A stretch of 24,281 nucleotides of DNA, taken from contig MELN01000056.1 of assembly GCA_001768675.1 (NCBI GenBank), forward strand, positions 14,313-38,593, given 5' to 3'. This document shows, piece by piece, positions 1-6,974 of this stretch. Under the pieces are notes generated by a model. The model saw only the letters and a list, made by a program, of their open reading frames with translations, was not told where the DNA came from and did not search any database. The position numbers and the translations under genes were made by a program. Position 1 is the stretch's first letter. Each line of letters begins with the position of its first letter. The DNA comes from Actinobacteria bacterium RBG_16_64_13 (lineage in GTDB: Bacteria > Actinomycetota > Thermoleophilia > RBG-16-64-13).

Positions 1-1436
1 CTGGGGAACTCATTATCACCCGGCGCTTGGGCCGGGAGGGCCGGAATCGCTGCTACATCAACGAGACCGTGGTGACTCTCAATGCATTGGGAGCCGCGGT
101 GGGGGGACTGCTGTCGTTCGCGGGACAGCACGAGTATCGGAGGCTTTTGGACCCCGGTTATCAGCTGAGCGTCCTCGACGAATGGGCCGGAACCGACGTC
201 GTGGCTCTAGGCCAGGAGTTTCGCGACGCATACGAGCGCGCCCGCGTGGCCACTCGACGCTTGGAGGAAGGACGGCGGGGAGAGGACTCGCGCGCGCGGG
301 AACTCGACCGGCTACGCTACGAAATCGCTGAGTTGGGTGAGGCGCGGCTCTCTCTGGAAGAAGAAGAAACCCTGGTGGGTGAGCAGCGACTCTTGTCCAG
401 GGCGGAAGAGATACTGACCAGCGCCGGGCTCGCAGCCGACGGGCTAACCAGCGTTGGAGAAGACCAGGATGCGACTGGCTTGGTCGCTCGGGCTGCGGCG
501 CATCTGTCGTCGGTGGTCGGTGTCGACGCCGTTCTAGACGGCATAGCGGCCGGACTGAGCGAGGTCCAGTATCAGTTGGCGGATCTCGCCCGAGAGCTTC
601 ACGGATACGTAGGTCGGATCTCGGTGGATCCTGGTCGTCTCGAGATCCTCAACGAGCGTCTGCGGCTGTACACCGATCTTGGCCGCAAGTATGGCGGCTC
701 GACCGAGGCGGCTGTTGCCCACCTGGCCGGGTCGTTGGAGCGCCTGGAGGCTCTGGAACATGTCGAGGGCGATCTGGCGCGCTTGGAGGAGGAGCGTGCC
801 GCGCATGCTGCACGCGCGGTCGAATCAGCGTCGCTGCTCACCAACAGAAGACGGCTGGCGACGCCGCTGTTAGAGAAGGCGGTGGATGCTCAACTCGCAG
901 ATCTCGGTCTGCTCTCGGCCGCCCTGAGCATCGATTTGCGCACGGCACCAGAATGGGAAGACCTGCGCGACTCGGGGGCGGATTCTGCGGAGTTCTTGCT
1001 CGTGGCGAATCCGGGGCAGCAGCCGAGAAGCTTGGCTCGCACGGCTTCGGGGGGAGAACTTTCGCGGGTCCTCTTGGCCGTCAAGTGCGCTCTGGCAGGG
1101 GCGGGTGGAAACGAGACCCTCGTCTTCGACGAGATCGACGCCGGTATTGGTGGACGGACGGCCGTGGCTGTGGGGAACAAACTCCGCGAATTGGCGGACC
1201 GGGCGCAACTGATAGTCGTGACGCACTTGGCCCAGGTAGCGGCATTGGCCTCGCGGCACTACTTGATCGACAAAGTAAGCGACCCGGGAGTGACGGTCAC
1301 CCGTCTATCCCGGCTGGCCGAAGAGGACGTGGTGGGGGAGCTGTGCCGAATGCTGGGTGGACGGGCCGATGATGTGGAAGCTATGGCTCACGCGCGCGAG
1401 TTGCGCGACAGGGCGGCGGGCGGGCTGCTAGACTAG
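1..1436 (+). CDS. recN: DNA repair protein RecN, C-terminal part (5' end outside window)
   Basis: RecN is an SMC-like ATPase that acts at double-strand breaks in recombinational repair. The frame is open from base 3 to the TAG at 1434-1436, giving about 477 residues; the N-terminal Walker A region lies upstream of the window. Visible RecN features are the segment with GQHEYRRLLDP near the start, a long charged coiled-coil-like middle (about nt 200-870), the ABC signature ASGGELSRVLLA (about nt 1040-1080), the Walker B/D-loop DEIDAGIGG (about nt 1128-1155) and the H-loop VVTHLAQVAA (about nt 1216-1245). An internal TTG at 27 is not the true start, because RecN-like sequence (GELIITRR) precedes it in frame. 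It is followed after 63 nt by pyrG, as in many actinobacteria. Confidence 0.95.
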   Translation, partial: GELIITRRLGREGRNRCYINETVVTLNALGAAVGGLLSFAGQHEYRRLLDPGYQLSVLDEWAGTDVVALGQEFRDAYERARVATRRLEEGRRGEDSRARELDRLRYEIAELGEARLSLEEEETLVGEQRLLSRAEEILTSAGLAADGLTSVGEDQDATGLVARAAAHLSSVVGVDAVLDGIAAGLSEVQYQLADLARELHGYVGRISVDPGRLEILNERLRLYTDLGRKYGGSTEAAVAHLAGSLERLEALEHVEGDLARLEEERAAHAARAVESASLLTNRRRLATPLLEKAVDAQLADLGLLSAALSIDLRTAPEWEDLRDSGADSAEFLLVANPGQQPRSLARTASGGELSRVLLAVKCALAGAGGNETLVFDEIDAGIGGRTAVAVGNKLRELADRAQLIVVTHLAQVAALASRHYLIDKVSDPGVTVTRLSRLAEEDVVGELCRMLGGRADDVEAMAHARELRDRAAGGLLD

Positions 1437-1499
1437 GTAAGGCGCGGGCTCGGACAGCCATGCGCCGCCGGATCATTGACCAGCGCGGCAGAGGTGAGC

Positions 1500-3158
1500 A
1501 TGGCTAAGCACGTATTCATCACGGGTGGCGTCGTATCATCCCTCGGCAAGGGCATCACGGCGGCCTCGCTCGGGTGTCTCCTCAAGAGCCGCGGCCTTCG
1601 CGTGATCATCCAGAAATTCGATCCCTATCTCAATGTCGACCCTGGGACCATGAGCCCTTTCCAGCACGGCGAGGTCTTCGTGACCGACGACGGGGCAGAG
1701 ACCGATCTCGACCTGGGCCACTACGAGCGATTCGTGGACGAGAGCCTGACTCGCGACTCCAACGTGACCTCTGGGTCGGTCTACTACAACGTCATCCGGA
1801 AGGAACGCAAGGGCGACTATCTTGGTGGAACGGTGCAAGTCATTCCGCACGTCACCAACGAGATCAAAGAACGGGTAGCACGCGTGGCGCGGAACCCCGA
1901 GGTGGACGTAGTGATCACCGAGATCGGGGGGACGGTGGGCGACATCGAAAGCCTACCCTTCCTGGAAGCCATCAGGCAGTTCCGCAACGACGTAGGGCGC
2001 AGGAACGTGATCTACATACATGTGACCCTCATTCCGTTCATCAGCACCTCCGGCGAACTGAAGACCAAACCCACCCAGCACAGCGTGAACGAGCTGCGTA
2101 GCATCGGTATCCAGCCTGACATCATCGTGTGCCGTTCCGATCGAACCATCAGCCCGGAACTCAAGGAGAAGATCGCGCTCTTCACCGACGTGGAACCGCG
2201 GGCGGTCATAAGTTGCATCGACGCGCCTCATCTGTACTTCGTCCCCTTGAATCTCCGCGATGAAGGCCTGGACAAGTTGGTGGTGGAGCAACTCGGCCTC
2301 GAAACCGAGCCTCCGCAACTTGACGAGTGGATAGCGCTCGTAGAGCGGCTGAAGTCGGCGAACGCCACTGTGCGGGTCGCCCTGGTCGGCAAGTACGTGC
2401 AGCTGCGGGACGCGTATTTGAGCGTGGTGGAGGCGTTGCGCCATGCGGCCACCCACCACGGCCGGAATCTGGAGATCATTTGGGTGGATGCGGAGACCCT
2501 CCGGCAGGAGGAGATCACCTCGCGCCTCGAGTCGGCCGATGGGATCCTGGTGCCGGGTGGTTTCGGAGTGCGGGGCATCGAAGGGAAGATCATGTCGGCC
2601 TGCTATGCGCGGGAAAACCAGGTTCCGTTCCTCGGGCTCTGTCTCGGACTTCAGGTGGCTGTGGCGGAGTTCGCGCGCCACATGGCTGGTATGGAGGGAG
2701 CCAACTCTTCCGAGTTCGACCCCAGCACGAAGTACCCGGTCATCGACCTGCTCCCCGAGCAGAACGGGGTCTCGGACATGGGGGGCACGATGCGACTCGG
2801 AGCTTCTGCCACCAAGGTCGCTGCGGGAACCAAAGCGCACTTGGCATATGGTGCGGATATGATCAGCGAGCGGCACCGTCACCGCTATGAGGTAAACAAC
2901 ACCTACCGGCAGAGGCTGGTGGATGCAGGTCTCGTGATAAGTGGCGCGACTCCCGATGACCACCTGGTAGAGATAGTCGAGCTTACCGAGCATCCCTGGT
3001 TCGTCGCCTGCCAATTCCATCCTGAGTTCAAGAGTCGTCCCACCCGACCTCACCCGTTGTTTCGTGACTTCATCGGGGCCGCGATCGCCTGCCAGGGAGA
3101 CAAGTGCGCCACGGCGCCCCGGGTTGCGTGTGGGGAGGGTGAGGGCGCGCCTTCATGA
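1500..3158 (+). CDS. pyrG: CTP synthase (glutamine-hydrolysing)
   Basis: It converts UTP to CTP using ATP and glutamine-derived ammonia, the last step of cytidine nucleotide synthesis. The protein is 552 residues, normal for PyrG. The N-terminal amidoligase domain (about 1-270) begins MAKHVFITGGVVSSLGKG and carries the P-loop-like GGVVSSLGKG; the HGEVFVTDDG and TEIGGTVGDIES motifs follow. The C-terminal class I glutaminase domain (about 290-530) has nucleophile Cys381 in GLCLGLQ and the His507/Glu509 pair in QFHPEF. I chose ATG 1500 because it gives the canonical N-terminus and has the ribosome site GAGGTGA at 1491-1497; a TTG at 1476 in the same frame would add eight unrelated residues. The stop TGA overlaps the next gene's ATG (ATGA, 3155-3158), suggesting translational coupling. 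Confidence 0.98.
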   Translation: MAKHVFITGGVVSSLGKGITAASLGCLLKSRGLRVIIQKFDPYLNVDPGTMSPFQHGEVFVTDDGAETDLDLGHYERFVDESLTRDSNVTSGSVYYNVIRKERKGDYLGGTVQVIPHVTNEIKERVARVARNPEVDVVITEIGGTVGDIESLPFLEAIRQFRNDVGRRNVIYIHVTLIPFISTSGELKTKPTQHSVNELRSIGIQPDIIVCRSDRTISPELKEKIALFTDVEPRAVISCIDAPHLYFVPLNLRDEGLDKLVVEQLGLETEPPQLDEWIALVERLKSANATVRVALVGKYVQLRDAYLSVVEALRHAATHHGRNLEIIWVDAETLRQEEITSRLESADGILVPGGFGVRGIEGKIMSACYARENQVPFLGLCLGLQVAVAEFARHMAGMEGANSSEFDPSTKYPVIDLLPEQNGVSDMGGTMRLGASATKVAAGTKAHLAYGADMISERHRHRYEVNNTYRQRLVDAGLVISGATPDDHLVEIVELTEHPWFVACQFHPEFKSRPTRPHPLFRDFIGAAIACQGDKCATAPRVACGEGEGAPS

Positions 3159-4324
3159 GCGAAGTCCCGAGGCCTTCGCGGGAACGGCTCACCGAGCTGT
3201 TCTTGATGCTGACGAGAGTATCCAGCCCCTCGCGAAGCGAGCGGGCTGTGGCGGACGTGGTGAGATCTTGCTTGGCGTCGTGCGGCGTCGAGATCCACGA
3301 AGATCACACGGGTGACGTGATCGGCGGGGATTGCGGAAACCTGTGGTGTGTCGTCCGAGGAGAAGGCTCAGGGCCGCACCTGGCCTTGGGGGCGCATCTG
3401 GACACCGTGCCGGCGACCGACTCGCTAGAACCGGTTCTTGATGAAGCCGGCGTGTTTCGTAACTCGCGCCCGGCGATATTGGGAGCCGACGACAAGGCTG
3501 CCATCGCGGCCATGTTGCACGCCACGGAGTTGCTTAAGGCCTCCGGAGAACCCTTTCCCTCGTACGAGCTGTTGTTCACGGTATCCGAGGAGACGGGACT
3601 CGTCGGCGTTAAGCATCTGGCCGAGGATGTGCTCGAAAGCCCCCTTGCTGCTGTGCTTGACTCGTCCGGACCGGTGGGGGGCGTCGTAGTCAAAGCCCCG
3701 AGCATGGTGAACCTACGGGCCACGTTCAGGGGCCGAGCCGCTCACGCGGGTGTGGAGCCGGAGAGGGGCCGCAGCGCCGTACAGGCGGCAGCAAAGGCTA
3801 TCGCCAGCATGCACCTCGGCAGGCTGGACAGAGAAACCAGCGCCAATGTGGGCGTCATCCACGGCGGGGTAGCCACCAACGTCGTTCCTGATCTTTGCGA
3901 GATTCTGGGGGAGTGCCGCGGCCATGACGAGGACCGGTTGGCCGCCGTGTCCGCGGAAATGGTCGATGCGGTTCAGCGTGCCGCGGTCGAGGCCGGCGTC
4001 GACGTAGACGTGGAGTTGGTGCACGAGTTCCATGCGTTCGCTCTGTCGGCTCGATCGCCGGTGGTCCGCCTGGCCAAGGCTGCTATCGTCGCTCTTGGGC
4101 GCGAACCATCCATGCTGACGGCCGGTGGTGGGTCGGACGCGAATGTTCTTAACGGACGCGGGCTGCCGACGATCAACCTGGACACCGGGATGATGCGGGT
4201 CCACAGCCCGGAGGAGCACCTGTCCTTGGACCAGCTCGAGCAGCTCTGCCTTCTTGTGCTGCACCTCATTCGCTTGGCTCCGGACCACATACCCCGCGCC
4301 GGTTCGGTCGTCGGAGGGTTGTGA
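3155..4324 (+). CDS. M20 family metallopeptidase (PepT/YqjE-like)
   Basis: This is a predicted cytoplasmic di-zinc peptidase of the M20 family, 389 residues, closest in pattern to tripeptide aminopeptidase-like proteins. Metal and catalytic residues are readable in the expected order: His81 and Asp83 in GAHLDTVPA, Asp112 in GADDKAAIAA, catalytic Glu145 and ligand Glu146 in SEETGLVG, Asp169 in VLDSSGPVG, and a late His350 in MRVHSPEEHL. The segment around FRGRAAHAGVEPERG (192-206) belongs to the dimerisation (lid) domain. The start ATG overlaps the pyrG stop by four bases. Substrate cannot be told from sequence: it could be a tripeptidase or a less specific aminopeptidase. Its place between pyrG and the NUDIX gene is not one I recognise as a fixed operon. 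Confidence 0.88.
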   Translation: MSEVPRPSRERLTELFLMLTRVSSPSRSERAVADVVRSCLASCGVEIHEDHTGDVIGGDCGNLWCVVRGEGSGPHLALGAHLDTVPATDSLEPVLDEAGVFRNSRPAILGADDKAAIAAMLHATELLKASGEPFPSYELLFTVSEETGLVGVKHLAEDVLESPLAAVLDSSGPVGGVVVKAPSMVNLRATFRGRAAHAGVEPERGRSAVQAAAKAIASMHLGRLDRETSANVGVIHGGVATNVVPDLCEILGECRGHDEDRLAAVSAEMVDAVQRAAVEAGVDVDVELVHEFHAFALSARSPVVRLAKAAIVALGREPSMLTAGGGSDANVLNGRGLPTINLDTGMMRVHSPEEHLSLDQLEQLCLLVLHLIRLAPDHIPRAGSVVGGL

Positions 4325-4331
4325 AAAGCCC

Positions 4332-6047
4332 ATGAACGACCTCGTGGCCGGACAGGGCGAAGTGGAAGACCTCCCCGAGGTTGTAAGCTCGCGAACGATC
4401 TACCGTGGTCGCGTGGTGAACATGAGGGTGGACGAGATCGCCTTGCCCGACGGCGCGACCGCGGTGAGGGAAGTGGTGGATCATCCAGGCGCCGTGGTCA
4501 TCGCCGCTCTCGACGCCGACGCGTCTGTCTACCTCGTCCGGCAATACAGACATCCGATCGGCCGTCATCTTCTCGAGTTTCCAGCAGGCGGGATCGAGCC
4601 GGGCGAGGGGCCCTTGGCGGCCGCAAAGCGGGAGCTGCGTGAGGAGGTGGGGCTCCAGGCCCGAGAATGGACGGAACTAGGTTCTTTCTACTCGTCTCCG
4701 GGCTTTGCCAACGAGCATCTGCACGCGTTCCTGGCTCAGGGACTGGAGGCCGTGGAAAGCCGGCCTGATGACGACGAATATCTCTCCGTGGTACGGTACC
4801 CGTTGGCGGAGTTGCTGGCCGACCTGGAGATGGTGCCAGACGCCAAGACGCTCGCGACTTTGTGTCATTTGAGGGAGACGATGAGCAGCCACCGGGAACA
4901 GACGGCCTCAGGTGCAGCTGAGATGCGAGTAGGCGTGCCCACGGAGATCCGAGAGGAAGAGTACCGCGTGGCACTCACGCCGGCGGGAACCAAGGAGCTC
5001 ACGAGCCGGGGTCACGAAGTGCTTGTCCAGCACGGGGCGGGGGAGGGATCGTTCTTCCCCGATGAGGCCTACGTGGCAGCCGGCGCCCGCATCGTGCCCG
5101 ACGCCGAAGCGCTGTTCGCGCAGGCCGACCTCATAGTGAAGGTCAAGGAGCCGCTGCGCGAGGAATACCTCAGGCTGACACCGCGGCATGTCCTTTTCAC
5201 CTACCTCCATTTGGCGCCCGACCCCGAGCTCACCAAGGCCCTCGTCGACGGTGGAGCTACCTGCCTGGCCTACGAGACTGTGGAAACCGTGGAGGGTCGC
5301 AAGCCTTTGTTGGCGCCCATGAGTGAGATCGCCGGCCGGCTGGCTACCCAAGTGGGCGCATACTTCCTCGAACGCATGAGCGGCGGCAAGGGCAAGCTGC
5401 TTGGGGGCGTGACCGGTGTCAAGGCGGCAAGCGTGGTGATCCTCGGGGCGGGCATCGCCGGGACAAATGCCGCCGCCATCGCGGTGGGGATGGGCGCATG
5501 TACCAACGTGCTTGACATCGACATGGACGCCCTCGGGGTCTTGCGAAAACAGCTGCCGGGTGTACAGACCCTCCATAGCGATCAACTCACCATCGAAGAA
5601 CAGGTGGCGAAGGCCGACCTGGTCATCGGGGCCATTCTGGTTTCGGGGGCCAGAACGCCCGTGCTGGTGACGGAGGACACGGTGCGGGCCATGCAGCCAG
5701 GGTCGGTCATTGTGGACCTTAGCGTAGACCAGGGAGGGTGTGTCGCTACCTCGCGAACAACGAGCCACCGGGAGCCGACCTTCGTCAAGCATGGGGTGAT
5801 CCACTACTGCGTCGATAACATGGCCGGAGTCGTGCCGATCACGTCAACGTTGGCGCTGACTAATGTGACGCTACCTTACATACTGGAAGTGGCCGAGAAG
5901 GGCGCCGTCGGCGCCGCGCGCTCGGATCCCTCGCTCGCGCGGGGGGTCAACGTGATGGAGGGCAAAGTGACCCATCGCGAGGTCGCGGAAGCGACCGGAA
6001 ACCCGTATTTCCCGCTCGAATACGTGTTGCCAATCGAATACACCTAG
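4332..6047 (+). CDS. ald: NUDIX hydrolase (ADP-ribose pyrophosphatase-like) fused in frame to alanine dehydrogenase
   Basis: One open frame of 571 residues holds two complete proteins. Residues 1-183 are a NUDIX hydrolase of the ADP-ribose pyrophosphatase type: the box from Gly86 to Leu108 fits GX5EX7REUXEEXGU, and FPAGGIEPGE precedes it. Residues 198-571 are L-alanine dehydrogenase (374 aa, normal length), which interconverts alanine and pyruvate with NAD. In Ald numbering it has Lys75, His96, the Rossmann motif GAGIAGTNAA (174-183), Asp198 for NAD ribose, and Asp269 in LSVDQGG. The junction is only about 14 residues and contains no stop. ATG 4881 (site GAGGGAG at 4871-4877) and ATG 4923 (weaker AGGTG at 4910-4914) could start a separate Ald, so the product may be a fusion, two proteins, or both. 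The gene begins 7 nt after the peptidase stop and ends with TAG. Confidence 0.9.
   Translation: MNDLVAGQGEVEDLPEVVSSRTIYRGRVVNMRVDEIALPDGATAVREVVDHPGAVVIAALDADASVYLVRQYRHPIGRHLLEFPAGGIEPGEGPLAAAKRELREEVGLQAREWTELGSFYSSPGFANEHLHAFLAQGLEAVESRPDDDEYLSVVRYPLAELLADLEMVPDAKTLATLCHLRETMSSHREQTASGAAEMRVGVPTEIREEEYRVALTPAGTKELTSRGHEVLVQHGAGEGSFFPDEAYVAAGARIVPDAEALFAQADLIVKVKEPLREEYLRLTPRHVLFTYLHLAPDPELTKALVDGGATCLAYETVETVEGRKPLLAPMSEIAGRLATQVGAYFLERMSGGKGKLLGGVTGVKAASVVILGAGIAGTNAAAIAVGMGACTNVLDIDMDALGVLRKQLPGVQTLHSDQLTIEEQVAKADLVIGAILVSGARTPVLVTEDTVRAMQPGSVIVDLSVDQGGCVATSRTTSHREPTFVKHGVIHYCVDNMAGVVPITSTLALTNVTLPYILEVAEKGAVGAARSDPSLARGVNVMEGKVTHREVAEATGNPYFPLEYVLPIEYT
4871..4883 (+). promoter_or_regulatory. 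Internal ribosome-binding site and start codon candidate for free alanine dehydrogenase
   Basis: GAGGGAG at 4871-4877 lies just before an in-frame ATG at 4881 inside the NUDIX-Ald frame; counting from the GAGG core the spacer is six bases. A product starting here would be Ald with a 14-residue leader before the canonical MRVGVPTEI. This is a better ribosome site than those of several unambiguous genes in the window, so internal initiation is plausible; it does not exclude read-through as a fusion. Confidence 0.45.
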
Positions 6048-6065
6048 CGGCGTAGGGTGCTCCGC

Positions 6066-6971
6066 ATGACCGTTACGCCCGCCCCAGATCCGGCTCTCTC
6101 AGCATACGTGCGCGCCCTGCGACTGGAACAGGGCCTGGCGGAGGCGTCCGTTGAATCGTACAGGCGAGATCTTGCGCAACTAGTCTTGTTCTTGGAGGGC
6201 CGGGGAATCGCCCTGCTGAGCGCGACTACCGAGGACATCCGTGAGTTTCTGGCGAGCGGAGTCTGGCGGCCGTCGACCCGGGCGCGCAAGACGGCCGCGA
6301 TACGGTCGTTCTACGGGCGTTGCCTACTTGAAAGCCAGATCGCAGCGGATCCTACGAAGGGCTTGGGCGGAACGCGCCCCGAATCAGGCTTACCGAGGAC
6401 TCTGACGGTGTCCGAGGTCGAAGGCTTGCTTGCCGGCCCCAAGACCGATCCGGCGGGACTTCGGGACCGAGCCCTCTTGGAGACCCTGTATGGAGCCGGC
6501 TTGAGGGCGTCCGAGGCCGTGGGGTTGCGCCTCCAGGACATCGACCTGGACGTCGGGTTCGTCCGCACAGTGGGCAAGGGTGACAAAGAACGGGTGGTGC
6601 CGGTGGGGCGCAAAGCCGTAGAGGCTTTGCGCACCTACTACCAGCGGGGCCGTCCCTTTCTGGGAGGGGCTGGTACTCTCAAGGCGCCCGAGTTGTTTCT
6701 CAACAACCGTGGGCGTCGTCTGTCCAGGCAGGGTCTGCACCTCATCGTCAAGCGATACGCCCGCCAGGCCGGACTGCCTGAAGACGTTTCTGCGCACACC
6801 TTGCGCCACTCCTTCGCCACACATCTCCTCGAGGGGGGCGCCGATCTTCGCGCAGTGCAAGAGATGCTTGGCCATGCGGACCTGTCGACGACGCAGATCT
6901 ACACGCATGTGTCCGCCGCCCACCTGCAGAAGGTCTATCGGGACGCTCATCCTCGGGCCAAGTCGGGCTGA
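6066..6971 (+). CDS. xerD: Site-specific tyrosine recombinase XerD (XerC/D family)
   Basis: It resolves chromosome dimers by cutting and rejoining DNA at dif sites, normally with XerC and FtsK. The protein is 301 residues, the usual Xer length, with an N-terminal SAM-like core-binding domain (about 1-90) and a C-terminal catalytic domain. The full catalytic set is visible: Arg147 in GLRASE, Lys171 in GKGDKER, His244 and Arg247 in HTLRHSF, His270 in LGHADLSTTQ, and nucleophile Tyr279 in IYTHVS. I prefer ATG 6066 over GTG 6057 because TAGGGTG lies at suitable spacing and the N-terminus matches the family better. It sits 18 nt after ald and 3 nt before deoB. The xerD-deoB-punA order is familiar from Bacillus; XerD rather than XerC is chosen on that context only. 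Confidence 0.93.
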   Translation: MTVTPAPDPALSAYVRALRLEQGLAEASVESYRRDLAQLVLFLEGRGIALLSATTEDIREFLASGVWRPSTRARKTAAIRSFYGRCLLESQIAADPTKGLGGTRPESGLPRTLTVSEVEGLLAGPKTDPAGLRDRALLETLYGAGLRASEAVGLRLQDIDLDVGFVRTVGKGDKERVVPVGRKAVEALRTYYQRGRPFLGGAGTLKAPELFLNNRGRRLSRQGLHLIVKRYARQAGLPEDVSAHTLRHSFATHLLEGGADLRAVQEMLGHADLSTTQIYTHVSAAHLQKVYRDAHPRAKSG

Positions 6972-6974
6972 CCC

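Noticed and set aside
1429..1499. Possible pyrG promoter (TAGACT 1429-1434) and a GGGCTC (1446-1451) resembling the Bacillus CTP-sensing start
   Set aside because: GGGC is too far from the -10-like box, there is no downstream hairpin with a T-run, and no -35; the resemblance is probably chance.
1953..3053. Minus-strand open frame (366 codons) opposite pyrG
   Set aside because: Shadow of a highly conserved gene; composition is Arg/His-rich and domain-free.
4908..5804. Minus-strand open frames opposite ald, and similar long ones opposite hisC (14574-15488) and the M50 gene (11548-12417)
   Set aside because: Same reason: antisense shadows in GC-rich coding DNA, without ribosome sites or motifs.
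6066..6971. Phage or integrative-element integrase instead of XerD
   Set aside because: Length, intact Xer motifs and the housekeeping neighbours fit XerD; no attachment repeats or cargo genes are seen, and the tRNA-Pro gene has no adjacent integrase or duplicated 3' end.
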